Position numbers and translations under genes: made by a program. A DNA stretch of 64,000 bases, taken from NCBI GenBank assembly GCA_003228685.1, contig QIFC01000025.1, forward strand, positions 1-64,000. Reading direction: 5' to 3'. This DNA comes from Chloroflexota bacterium. GTDB lineage: Bacteria; Chloroflexota; Dehalococcoidia; DSTF01; RBG-16-68-14. Shown here piece by piece: positions 8,349-16,270 of the stretch. The notes under the pieces were generated by a model that ran no database searches, was not told the origin of the DNA, and saw only the letters and a list, made by a program, of their open reading frames with translations. Each line of letters starts with the position of its first letter. The stretch's first letter is position 1.

Positions 8349-9527
8349 CTAGCGCTTGAGAATTGTCGCAGTGCCGTTGCCACCGAGGCCCAATGTCTGA
8401 GCGAGGCCTACTTTCGCGTTCGGCACCTGTCGCTCGCCGGCCTCGCCTCGCAGTTGCCAGGCGAGTTCGCAGACTTGGAAGACGCCCATCGCCGTGGTCG
8501 CCTCGCCAAACGAGAGGAAGCCGCCGCTCGGGTTGATCGGCAAGGATCCCACAGGTGTCGTTTCGCCCTTCTCCACCAGCGATTCCGCTTCGCCAGGTTC
8601 GCAGAGTCCCCACTCCTCAGGAAACGCCAGCTCGTAGTAGACGGTATTGTCCTGCAGTTCCACCAGGCTGACGTCTTTAGGCGCGAGGCTCGCGTCGTCG
8701 AAGGCCTTGCTCACGGCTAATTTGGCCTCGCTGTGGTGCGTCCTCGCGGGCGGCACTACTGACGCCAGACCCCTCGGGATGCCGTCATCGTAGCGATATG
8801 TGGCTACTGTGCTCGCGGCGACCCAGACGGGGTCTGTCGTGTGCTTGCGAGCCTCCTCCGCCGAGCAGAGCACGACCGCGGCCGCTCCGTCGCTGATCGG
8901 GCAGATCTCGTACAGCCGCAGAGGATAGCTCACCATGTTGGAGTTCAGCACGTCTTCCAACGTGAACTTCTTCCGGAAGCGCGCGTATTCATTGTGGACA
9001 GCGTTATCGTGGGCCTTCACAGCGATGCGCGCCAATTGCTCCTCTGTTGTGCCGTACTCGGCCATCCGCTGGCTGCATAGCATGCCCCAGAAGGCGGGGC
9101 CCGGCATGCCGACGGACACCTGCCGCAAGTACTCGGGGTCGGTCTCCTCCTCCACGCCGGACGTCTGAATCATGCCTTTCGGCATCTTCTCAGCGCCGAA
9201 CACGAGCACCTTGTCGTATAGTCCGCTGGCCACCAAGGTGTAGCCGATGTTGAAGGCGTTGCCGCCCGCCGCGCAGCCGGCGGAGAGGTTGTAGACCGGT
9301 ATGCCGGTCGATCCCATCTCCTCGACGATGTCGTTGCCGTTCAGGCCCCAGCCCTTGCCGCCGGAGAAGCGCGAGCTGGCCGCGGAGACCGCTTCGATCT
9401 CCGGCCAGGCGACGTTCGCGTCCTTCAGCGCGGCTTCCACCGCCGTCCGCGAGAGGTCGGTGATCGATTTGTCGGCGAACTTGCCCCATGGGTGCATGCC
9501 TACACCTAGGACCGCGACCTCTCTCAT
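8349..9527 (-). CDS. Thiolase / SCP-x-like protein with retained Cys
   Basis: 392 residues of the lipid-transfer (SCP-x) type thiolase family: start REVAVLGVGMHPWGKFADKS, then YNLSAGCAAGGNAFNIGY with a Cys at the nucleophile position near residue 90, and a C-terminal LPINPSGGFLSFGEATTAMG in place of the usual NxxGG histidine segment. The retained Cys distinguishes it from the two thiolase-like proteins at 20.8 and 23.5 kb, so true thiolysis or condensation is possible. A DUF35 zinc-ribbon gene lies just upstream in the same operon, the pairing seen for thiolase-superfamily aldolases such as Ltp2 and for other SCP-x proteins. Confidence 0.85.
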   Translation of the reverse strand: MREVAVLGVGMHPWGKFADKSITDLSRTAVEAALKDANVAWPEIEAVSAASSRFSGGKGWGLNGNDIVEEMGSTGIPVYNLSAGCAAGGNAFNIGYTLVASGLYDKVLVFGAEKMPKGMIQTSGVEEETDPEYLRQVSVGMPGPAFWGMLCSQRMAEYGTTEEQLARIAVKAHDNAVHNEYARFRKKFTLEDVLNSNMVSYPLRLYEICPISDGAAAVVLCSAEEARKHTTDPVWVAASTVATYRYDDGIPRGLASVVPPARTHHSEAKLAVSKAFDDASLAPKDVSLVELQDNTVYYELAFPEEWGLCEPGEAESLVEKGETTPVGSLPINPSGGFLSFGEATTAMGVFQVCELAWQLRGEAGERQVPNAKVGLAQTLGLGGNGTATILKR

Positions 9528-9546
9528 CGTATTGGGCCTCCGTTTG

Positions 9547-9972
9547 CTATGACTGGCGGAACTTGAAGGTTGTGACTTCGTTGCCTTCAGGGCTGGTGTA
9601 TAGCCTCTCGATCACGAGTTCGACATCCGCGCCGCCGACTGTGCTCTCGGGGTCGACCGTGCTCACTTGCGCCAACACGCGCAGGCCTTCCGGCAGGTCG
9701 ATCAGCCCGATGGCATATGGCTTATACGGCTCGTCGTACTTCGCGGGCGGCGGCGGAGGGTAGTACTGCACGGTGTAGCTCCACAGCTTGCCATGCGGTC
9801 CGAACTCGGCGTCCTCCAGTTTCGAGTCGTTGCAGTTCGGATTGTGGCAGATGGCAGCCTTGGGGAAGTACGGCGTTTCGCATGTGGTGCACTTCGAACC
9901 GAGCAGGCGAGGGCCCGCGGCCGTTTCCGCGAACAGGCCTTCTGCTACTGGCGTCGTCGTTGGTGTCGTCAT
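9547..9972 (-). CDS. Zn-ribbon OB-fold (DUF35) protein, partner of thiolase
   Basis: 141 residues. A four-cysteine zinc ribbon (KCTTCETPYFPK, then CHNPNC) lies at residues 27-48 and is followed by the OB-fold half (GKLWSYTVQYYPPPPPAKYD; YAIGLIDLPEGLRVLAQV). DUF35 proteins associate with thiolase-superfamily partners and help bind the acyl-CoA. It is directly upstream of the thiolase gene (19-base gap), consistent with an obligate complex. It is one of three DUF35 genes in this window, each next to a thiolase-like gene. Confidence 0.9.
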   Translation of the reverse strand: MTTPTTTPVAEGLFAETAAGPRLLGSKCTTCETPYFPKAAICHNPNCNDSKLEDAEFGPHGKLWSYTVQYYPPPPPAKYDEPYKPYAIGLIDLPEGLRVLAQVSTVDPESTVGGADVELVIERLYTSPEGNEVTTFKFRQS

Positions 9973-10012
9973 CTGATTGCCTCGGAGAGCATAGCCAGCG
10001 CCTGGGAGAGTG

Positions 10013-10984
10013 TCAACGCAGGGCGCGCGTCAGCTCACCGAGCAATTCCACGCAGTCGCCGACGACACCGTAGCGAGCGTACCGGAAGATCGGCGCGTCT
10101 GGGTCGCTGTTGATCGCCACGATCGTCTTTGCTGCCGCGCAACCGGCCATGTGTTGACTCGCGCCCGATATGCCCGCAGCGATGTAGAGGGCCGGCCGCG
10201 CGATCTTCCCCGTCAGCCCGATCTGGCGCGCTGAGTCGGCCCAGCCGTCGTCGACGATCGGTCGCGACGCGGCGGCTAATCCCCCGAGTGCCTCGGCCAG
10301 CTCCTCGACCAACGCGAAGTTTCCGGCGGAGCCCAGTCCGCGGCCGCCGCTCACGATGATCTGCGCATCCTCGAGTCGCGGGCCCTCTTCCGCGTTTCGC
10401 TCGACGAGCCGGATGCGCTCTTCGACGGCGCTGAGATCGACGGCCACGTCCTCGATGACGGGCGCTGCTCCCGCTGCCGCATCGGGCGGTGGTTCAGGCG
10501 TCGTAGCGTTGGGCATGATCGCGATCACGTGAGGTCGATCGCCGGGCAGTTCGTAGACGGCGCGCGTGTCGCCGCCGTAGGCTGATGCCGTGACGAGCAG
10601 CGCGTCGCCCGCGACCTCGAGGTCGAGCGCGTTCATCATCACGGTGGCGTTCAGGCGTCCAGCCAACCGCGGTGCGACGAGCCGCGTGTCGAACGTCTGG
10701 CTCAGAAGGAGCGTTGCTGGTGGCCGGCTGGCGCAGTACTGCGCCAACGCCTCTACCGAGGCGTCCGGCGCCACGGCCTCCAGCTCCGGGTCGTCAATGT
10801 GGTCGATTGTGGTGATGCCGTAGGCGGTGGCTAGCTCCTCAAGTTGTGGCCGTGGCGCCGGGCCGGCCACCAGCCAGCGCAGGGCGGTCTCCCGCGACGC
10901 GCTCAACTTGCGCGCGACCGTGAGCAGCTCCTCGGTTTCGCCCGAAGCGGCAGGTGCGCCGAACGTGCACGCGACGACCGTCAT
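10013..10984 (-). CDS. etfA: Electron transfer flavoprotein, alpha subunit
   Basis: 323 residues. The C-terminal FAD domain is intact: SGGRGLGSAGNFALVEELAE, then ASRPIVDDGWADSARQIG, LYIAAGISGASQHMAG and AINSDPDAPIFRYARYGVVGD, all ETF-alpha signatures. The N-terminal third (TVVACTFGAPAASGETEELL) is the domain shared with ETF-beta. With EtfB it forms the soluble FAD/AMP heterodimer that takes electrons from acyl-CoA dehydrogenases, of which several are encoded here. Its start overlaps the etfB stop (ATGA), implying translational coupling. The electron acceptor (ETF-quinone oxidoreductase) is not in the window. Confidence 0.95.
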   Translation of the reverse strand: MTVVACTFGAPAASGETEELLTVARKLSASRETALRWLVAGPAPRPQLEELATAYGITTIDHIDDPELEAVAPDASVEALAQYCASRPPATLLLSQTFDTRLVAPRLAGRLNATVMMNALDLEVAGDALLVTASAYGGDTRAVYELPGDRPHVIAIMPNATTPEPPPDAAAGAAPVIEDVAVDLSAVEERIRLVERNAEEGPRLEDAQIIVSGGRGLGSAGNFALVEELAEALGGLAAASRPIVDDGWADSARQIGLTGKIARPALYIAAGISGASQHMAGCAAAKTIVAINSDPDAPIFRYARYGVVGDCVELLGELTRALR

Positions 10985-11784
10985 GGCAGCACCTGGTCGG
11001 CTCGCAGCCGCTCGATAAGAGAGGCCGCGAGCTGGGCCGGCGTCTCGCCCGTGAGGAACTCACAGTTGCCCTGGACGCTGGGTACGAACTGCTTCGTTAG
11101 TACGGCTCTTGGCTGGAGATCGTCAGAGGAGAGCCCTAGATCTTCGGGCGAGAGTGCGGTCGCCTGCTTCCGGCGCGCCGCGATCCGTCCCGCCGTCGTG
11201 GGATAGCGAGGCTGGCCCAGCTCGTTGCTGATCGTCACGATGGCAGGCAAATCTGCCTCGACGATCTCCTCCGCGTCCGGCGTCACACGCGTGACGCGAA
11301 CGGCACCGGACGTCACTTCGACGGCGCGAGCGATCGTCACGACAGGCATGTCGAGCGCCTCGCCCATCAGCGCGGGCACGACACCCTGATCGTCGTCCGA
11401 CGCCTGCCTGCCGCACAGCACGAGGTCGGCGCCGCCGACGTGCTCGACGTAAGTGGCGAGTAGACGCGCGGCCCCGTGGTGGTCGAGCGAGGACGCATCG
11501 ACTGTAATCGAAGCGATCTCGTCCGCGCCCATCGCGGCGCCCTGCTTGAGCACGTCGGCCTGATCCGCGCCTGCCGAGACAACGTGAATTGTGCAGTCGA
11601 CGCCGGCGTCTCGTATACGCAGCGCGGCCTCGATCGCTTGCTCGTCGTAGGCGTTCATCAGCCGCGGGATGGCGGCCTGCGTGATCGAGCGGCCGTCCTC
11701 GCCTATCTCGAGACGGCCGGCGACCGCATACGTGTTCACCGCGTCCGGGTCGAGCACTTCTTTCGCGCAGACAACGATGCGCAT
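10981..11784 (-). CDS. etfB: Electron transfer flavoprotein, beta subunit
   Basis: 267 residues, the normal length. The N-terminus MRIVVCAKEVLDPD, LMNAYDEQAIEAALRIRD, the AMP-site region ADLVLCGRQASDDDQGVVPA and ADLPAIVTISNELGQPRYPT are characteristic of ETF-beta. It binds AMP and, with EtfA, relays electrons from flavin dehydrogenases. It is placed between a small hypothetical gene (one-base gap to that gene's stop) and etfA (four-base overlap) in the minus-strand operon beginning at 13167. Confidence 0.95.
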   Translation of the reverse strand: MRIVVCAKEVLDPDAVNTYAVAGRLEIGEDGRSITQAAIPRLMNAYDEQAIEAALRIRDAGVDCTIHVVSAGADQADVLKQGAAMGADEIASITVDASSLDHHGAARLLATYVEHVGGADLVLCGRQASDDDQGVVPALMGEALDMPVVTIARAVEVTSGAVRVTRVTPDAEEIVEADLPAIVTISNELGQPRYPTTAGRIAARRKQATALSPEDLGLSSDDLQPRAVLTKQFVPSVQGNCEFLTGETPAQLAASLIERLRADQVLP

Positions 11785-11785
11785 G

Positions 11786-12061
11786 CTAAGGGCGGTGGTC
11801 TTCAGTGAGGAAGAGGTTGCCGGCTTGGCACCAGACGGTCGTTTCCGTGTAGCTCTCCGGCTTCAGCGTCAGGTCCGCCATCACATACCAGCGCCAGGGC
11901 GGGTCGCCGTGGTCGACGTACTCGCCCGTCAGCGTTCCAGCGAAGTCTTCGCGTCCCGCGTACTTGGTGCCTGCGACGCTGCCGCCGCCGTCGCACTCGG
12001 CGTGCTTGCCGGCCATCTCCGAATCGAAGCCCGGGCGCGACTGAACAGGCGCGTCGCTCAC
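11786..12061 (-). CDS. Small uncharacterised protein in the etf operon
   Basis: 91 residues. The GTG start at 12061 overlaps the stop of the nitronate monooxygenase gene (GTGA arrangement), and the stop is one base before the etfB ATG, so the gene fits exactly into the operon. The sequence (GTKYAGREDFAGTLTGEYVD, then PPWRWYVMADLTLKPESYTE, ending LFLTEDHRP) is hydrophilic and aromatic, without a signal peptide or metal motif. I do not recognise a family. The frame stays open for over 300 codons upstream, but that part is only a shadow of the monooxygenase gene. An internal ATG 15 codons in is an alternative start. Confidence 0.65.
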   Translation of the reverse strand: MSDAPVQSRPGFDSEMAGKHAECDGGGSVAGTKYAGREDFAGTLTGEYVDHGDPPWRWYVMADLTLKPESYTETTVWCQAGNLFLTEDHRP

Positions 12062-13167
12062 GCCGTGACCGGGTCGTCCGCGGTCAGCTCGTCGAAGACG
12101 TCCAGCGTCTCCTCCACCATGTCGGCGACGATCTGCCGGGCGGGCTTCATCGCGGTCACGAAGCCCACGCCCTGGCCGCACGCCTCGAACATGAGGTCCT
12201 CGCGCCGGTGGTCGTTCGCGGACTGGATGTAGTCCGCGCTGAGCAGCATCTGGTAGGGGGCGTGCAGCGTCTTGGGCGCGTCCGGCTTGCCCCACTCGTC
12301 CGTCCACACGCACTTCGTCGTTCGCATGGGCATGCCAGAGACCGAACGTCCATAGATTGTGTCGTCGGACGAGGCGGCCAGCAGCTTCTCCTTGATGATG
12401 ATGTCTGAGTCGGACTCGCGGCACGCCAGCCACAGCGTTCCGGTCCAGACGCCTGACGCGCCCAGGCAGAGGGCCGCCGCAAGGTGGCGGCCTGTCGTGA
12501 CGCCGCCAGCCGCAATCACCGGCGTGTCGCCCGCGATGGCCGCGACTTCCGCGACAATCGAGAACGTGCCGATCGGGCCGGTGTGCCCGGCCGCGTCCGT
12601 CCCTTGCGCGATGATCGCGTCGACGCCCTCTTCGAGTTCTCGCTTCGCCTGCCGCGTCTTGCCGATCAGGCCGAAGACGAGCATGTCGCGGCTGTGCGCC
12701 GCTTCCAGAATGAAGCCTGGGTTGCCCAGGCCGGACGTGAACACGGGCACGCGCTCCTCCAGCACGACATCGAGCTGGGCGCGAGCCATCTCCTGGTTCA
12801 GGCCGCCCCACTGGTGCAGGGCAGGTGGGTTCTTCGGTTCGGGGATGTCGTGCCGTTCGTTGATCTCCTGCTTGAACTTGAGGTGCGTCTCTGGGATCTC
12901 CTTCTGCAGCTCGGCCAGCGCTCCGGCGGGCGGCGCGGAAGCCGGCAGCACGAGGTCGATGCCGAACGGCTTGTCGCCGACTTTCTCGCGGATCCATTTG
13001 ATGTCCGCCGCGATCTCGTCGGGCGTATGCATCGCCTCGCCAAGAACGGCGAACCCGCCCGCGTTGACGACGGCGTCGACGACGTCCTTGCAGTGCGTGA
13101 ACGCGACAATAGGGAATTCGATCCCCAGCATGCCGGTCAGCTTCGTCTTGAGCGGGTCGTTGGCCAT
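12058..13167 (-). CDS. Nitronate monooxygenase / 2-nitropropane dioxygenase family
   Basis: 369 residues. FMN-dependent TIM barrel with KLTGMLGIEFPIVAFTHC at the start, VFTSGLGNPGF, the His of GTDAAGHTGPIGTFS that serves as catalytic base in the family, and the phosphate-binding VIAAGGVTTGRHLAAALCLGA. Enzymes of this type oxidise alkyl nitronates; many homologues act instead as FMN enoyl reductases, so the substrate is open. It is the first gene of a minus-strand operon that continues with a small protein, etfB, etfA, DUF35 and thiolase. Placing it with ETF suggests a flavin-linked role in acyl-CoA metabolism rather than nitro-compound detoxification. Confidence 0.85.
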   Translation of the reverse strand: MANDPLKTKLTGMLGIEFPIVAFTHCKDVVDAVVNAGGFAVLGEAMHTPDEIAADIKWIREKVGDKPFGIDLVLPASAPPAGALAELQKEIPETHLKFKQEINERHDIPEPKNPPALHQWGGLNQEMARAQLDVVLEERVPVFTSGLGNPGFILEAAHSRDMLVFGLIGKTRQAKRELEEGVDAIIAQGTDAAGHTGPIGTFSIVAEVAAIAGDTPVIAAGGVTTGRHLAAALCLGASGVWTGTLWLACRESDSDIIIKEKLLAASSDDTIYGRSVSGMPMRTTKCVWTDEWGKPDAPKTLHAPYQMLLSADYIQSANDHRREDLMFEACGQGVGFVTAMKPARQIVADMVEETLDVFDELTADDPVTA

Positions 13168-13269
13168 GGTCTTCCCCCTACGTGACTGCTTATGGTACGG
13201 GCGAATTATTCCGCAACGTTGGTCCGGTGTCCAGTGTGCGTAGGGCGCGACGGGCTGCCCACATTGCTA

Positions 13270-13298
13270 TTGACAACCTAGCAAGCGCCTACTAGAAT
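13270..13298 (+). promoter_or_regulatory. Sigma-70-type promoter of the FG-GAP surface protein
   Basis: TTGACA (13270-13275), a 17-base spacer and TAGAAT (13293-13298) form a near-consensus promoter. The predicted start is about 13305, giving a leader of some 85 bases before the ATG at 13391. Confidence 0.75.
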
Positions 13299-13390
13299 GG
13301 TTGCATTCGACTGGCGGCGCGCTCTCCCCGCAGCGGCCAGTTGTCGCAGTACTACTTACCCGTGCGCACAGCGGGGAAGGGGGAACAGGC

Positions 13391-14935
13391 ATGCGTTCAC
13401 CAACCACCGTCCCATTTCTAGTCCGCGGCGCCGTCGTCGCAATGCTCGCGATCATAGTCGCCGCCGGGCTGCTGTTTGGCCCGGCCGGCTTGAGACCCGA
13501 GCCGCAGAGCGCCGAAGCGGCATTCCTGAGCGAGGTGAAGAAGCTCCTCGCCTCCGACGCCCAGCCCTTTGACCAGTTCGGCTTCAGGGTGGCAGTCAGC
13601 GGCGACACCGCCGTCGTGGGGGCATATGGCGAGGATGCCGGGACCGGCAACGAAGGCGCTGCCTACGTCTTCCAGCGCGACCAGAGCGGCATGAATAACT
13701 GGGGCGAGGTGAAGAAGCTCACCGCCTCCGACGCCGCGGCCGGCGACCAGTTCGGCTGGAGCGTAGCGGTCAGCGGCGATACCGCTGTCATCGGGGCACA
13801 AGGCGAGGGCGCCGGCGGCGCAGCATATGTGTTCCAGCGCGACCAGGGCGGCGCGAACACCTGGGGCGAGGTGACCAAGCTCACCGCCTCCAACGCCGGG
13901 GCCGACGACCTCTTCGGCTACAGCGTAGCGGTCAGCGGCGATACCGCCGTCGTGGGAGCGTTCGGCGAGGATGCCTTTCTCGGCAACGAAGGCGCGGCAT
14001 ATGTGTTCCAGCGCGACCAGGGCGGCGCGAACACCTGGGGCGAAGTGAAGAAGCTCACCGCCTCCGACGCTTTTGGCGGCGACCGGTTCGGCAGCAGCGT
14101 GGCGGTCAGCGTCGATACCGCCGTCGTGGGGGCATACCATGAGGATGGCGGGGCGGGCGACCTCCTCCCGGATGCCGGCGCGGCCTACGTCTTCGGGCGC
14201 AACCAGGGCGGCGCGGACAACTGGGGCGAGGTGAAGAAGCTCACCGCCTCCGACGCCCAGGCCGGCGACCTCTTCGGCTGGAGCGTGGCGGTCAGCGCCG
14301 GCACCGCCGTCGTAGGGGCATTCTACGAGGATGGCGGGGCGGGCGACCCCCTCAGCAACGCCGGCGCGGCATATGTCTTCCAGCGTAACCAGGGCGGCGC
14401 GGACAATTGGGGCGAGACGAAGAAGCTCACCGCCTCCGACGCCCAGGCCGACGATTCCTTCGGCTACAGCGTGGCGGTCAGCGGCGACACCGCCGTCGTC
14501 GGAGCGGGCTGGGAGGATACCGGGGGCGACATGGCCGGCGCCGCCTACGTCTTCAGAGAGCCGCCGCCGCCCAAGCTCGCCAAGCCCGGCGACACCGACG
14601 GCGATGGCTGTCCGGACGCGCACGAGAACCGCGACAAGTCGCAGGCCAGCCAGGGCGGCGGCCGCGACTGGCAGGACCCGAACGACTACTACGACGTGTA
14701 TGGCCCCGGCCAGTCGCTTGTGCGGGACGGCGTGATCGACCTGGCGAACGACATCCTCGGCGTGATCGAGCACTTCGCGCCACTCGGTACGGAGGCAGTC
14801 TACGATGTGAGGTTCGACCGGGGGCAGACCCTGCCAGGCCAGAACCATTGGAAACGAGCTGCGCCAGACGGTGTGATCGACCTGGCGAACGACATCCTGG
14901 GCGTGATCTTGCAGTTCCAGCACAACTGCGTGTAA
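13391..14935 (+). CDS. Secreted FG-GAP-like repeat protein with dockerin-like C-terminus
   Basis: 514 residues from the ATG at 13391, which follows a purine-rich GGGGAAGGGGGAA site. Residues 12-34 are a signal peptide or membrane segment. Residues 46-395 are six repeats of 54-62 residues, each reading approximately GEVKKLTASDA-x-DxFG-x-SVAVSGDTAVVGA and ending GAAYVFQRxQGGAxxW, an integrin-alpha/FG-GAP-like propeller blade pattern. The C-terminal 115 residues carry a DTDGDGCPD calcium-type loop, a YYDV segment and two copies of DGVIDLANDILGVI (starting near residues 446 and 493). The same C-terminal module ends the protein at 32780. The gene has its own promoter and a strong terminator. I infer an extracellular, calcium-dependent surface protein. 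Confidence 0.85.
   Translation: MRSPTTVPFLVRGAVVAMLAIIVAAGLLFGPAGLRPEPQSAEAAFLSEVKKLLASDAQPFDQFGFRVAVSGDTAVVGAYGEDAGTGNEGAAYVFQRDQSGMNNWGEVKKLTASDAAAGDQFGWSVAVSGDTAVIGAQGEGAGGAAYVFQRDQGGANTWGEVTKLTASNAGADDLFGYSVAVSGDTAVVGAFGEDAFLGNEGAAYVFQRDQGGANTWGEVKKLTASDAFGGDRFGSSVAVSVDTAVVGAYHEDGGAGDLLPDAGAAYVFGRNQGGADNWGEVKKLTASDAQAGDLFGWSVAVSAGTAVVGAFYEDGGAGDPLSNAGAAYVFQRNQGGADNWGETKKLTASDAQADDSFGYSVAVSGDTAVVGAGWEDTGGDMAGAAYVFREPPPPKLAKPGDTDGDGCPDAHENRDKSQASQGGGRDWQDPNDYYDVYGPGQSLVRDGVIDLANDILGVIEHFAPLGTEAVYDVRFDRGQTLPGQNHWKRAAPDGVIDLANDILGVILQFQHNCV
13520..14560 (+). repeat. Six in-frame repeats of about 165-185 bp within the FG-GAP gene
   Basis: Long stretches recur almost unchanged at the DNA level, for example the codons for KKLTASDA, SVAVSGDTAVVGA and GAAYVFQR. 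Units 4 and 5 are longer through a GGAGDLLPDAG-like insert. The near-identity suggests recent duplication or ongoing exchange between units, so repeat number may vary between strains. Confidence 0.8.
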
Positions 14936-14956
14936 CGACGAGAGCTACTGAGCAAA

Positions 14957-14989
14957 CAGAAGGCCCCCGCCTCAAGCGGGGGCCTTCTG
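14957..14989 (+). terminator. Strong hairpin terminator after the FG-GAP gene
   Basis: A perfect 14-bp stem (14957-14970 with 14976-14989, CAGAAGGCCCCCGC paired to its complement) encloses the loop CTCAA, 21 bases after the stop codon. There is no U-tract, as is common in GC-rich bacteria. Confidence 0.8.
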
Positions 14990-15100
14990 CGTCGGTTCGA
15001 CAGCGTTGGCTTGCCGGACTCCCGGCCTTGTGTGCTATTGGGCGCTGTACTAGAGTCATCTTTGTGTGTCTGGACGAACCCATGCTGAGCAGCTTGCCGC

Positions 15101-16270
15101 GTGCCTGAGGGCGCTCTAGAAGGACTGAAGGTCGTCGAACTCGGCCAGATGGTCTCCGCGCCCTACTGCGCGAAGCTCTTCGCCGATTTCGGCGCCGACG
15201 TGGTTAAGGTCGAGCCGCCGGACGGTGACGTCGCGCGTCAGTGGGGCCCCTTCCCTAACGACGAGCCACATCCCGAGAAGGGGGGGCTCTTCTTCTTCCT
15301 CAACACGAACAAGCGCGGCGTGACGCTCGACGTCAGCGAGCCTGAGGGTCGCGATGAGCTGATCGAACTGCTGCGCGACGCCGACATGTTCATCGAGAAC
15401 AACCGGCCGCAGCAGATGCGCGACTGGGGCCTCGACTACGATTCGCTGGCCATCGTGAACCCTAATCTAGTCATGGTTTCGATCACGCCGTTCGGCCAAA
15501 CCGGGCCCTACAGCGGCTGGCTCGCCTACGACCTCAACGCATATCACCTCTCCGCCGCCGGCCATCGCTACTGCGGCCGCCCCGGCGAGGCGCCGCTGGA
15601 GCACGGGACGTTCTCCGCCGACTTCTACGGCGCGAACGCGGGCGCCGCGTGGGGGCTCGCCGCTGTCTACGGCCGGGCCGTCGTCGGCGGAGGGCAGCAG
15701 CTCGACGTGTCGTGCGCGGAGGTCATCGCATCAGTCTTCACCGGCTGCCAGAATATCGGCGGCTACGCGCAGGACGGCGTCTACGAGACCCGCACGGGCG
15801 TGGGCATGCCGCTCGGCGCCCCCGCGACGATCCTGCCATGCAAGGACGGCCACGTCTGGATGCTGGCGCTCCAGCCGGGCCAGTGGAACGCGCTCGCCAA
15901 GGTGATGGGCAACCCGGACTGGATGCTGCTGGAGCAGTTCCAGGATATGTTCGTCCGCGCCCAGAACGCGGATGCGATGTACCCGCTGATCGAGCAGTGG
16001 ACGATGGAGCACACGAAGGCCGAGATCATGGAGCGTTGCCAGGAGGAGGGTTGCCCGACGACGGCGATCATGACCGTGCCCGAGGCAGCCGAACAGCCGC
16101 ATTTGCAGGAGCGGGGCTACGTCGTCGATATCGAGCACCCTGTGCTCGGCTCGATGCGGACGCTCGGCGCGCCGTTCGGCCTGCCGGAGAGCCCGGGCGG
16201 CCCCACATCTCCGCCGCCGCTGCTCGGCCAGCACAACGATGAACTGCTCAGCCGCAGGGGCAGAAGCTGA
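15101..16270 (+). CDS. CaiB/BaiF family CoA-transferase (first of a tandem pair)
   Basis: 389 residues starting at a GTG. LEGLKVVELGQMVSAPYCAK and FADFGADVVKVEPPDGD are the N-terminal CoA-binding elements. FSADFYGANAGAAWGLAAVY holds the catalytic Asp, and GGGQQLDVSCAEVI follows as expected. It overlaps the next CoA-transferase gene by one base (TGATG). Two adjacent class III transferase genes may form a heteromer or act on the two acids of one exchange reaction. The substrate is unknown. The preceding terminator at 14957 separates it from the FG-GAP gene; no convincing promoter is seen in the roughly 110 bases before it. Confidence 0.88.
   Translation: MPEGALEGLKVVELGQMVSAPYCAKLFADFGADVVKVEPPDGDVARQWGPFPNDEPHPEKGGLFFFLNTNKRGVTLDVSEPEGRDELIELLRDADMFIENNRPQQMRDWGLDYDSLAIVNPNLVMVSITPFGQTGPYSGWLAYDLNAYHLSAAGHRYCGRPGEAPLEHGTFSADFYGANAGAAWGLAAVYGRAVVGGGQQLDVSCAEVIASVFTGCQNIGGYAQDGVYETRTGVGMPLGAPATILPCKDGHVWMLALQPGQWNALAKVMGNPDWMLLEQFQDMFVRAQNADAMYPLIEQWTMEHTKAEIMERCQEEGCPTTAIMTVPEAAEQPHLQERGYVVDIEHPVLGSMRTLGAPFGLPESPGGPTSPPPLLGQHNDELLSRRGRS

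Noticed and set aside
12062..12997. Long open frame (over 300 codons) upstream of the 91-residue protein on the minus strand
   Set aside because: It lies in the wrong frame of the nitronate monooxygenase gene, is Arg-rich and low-complexity, and has no family features; only the last 91 codons are a gene.
13418..14923. 501-codon open frame antisense to the FG-GAP protein
   Set aside because: It mirrors the repeats of the sense gene; the sense strand has signal peptide, domain pattern, promoter and terminator.
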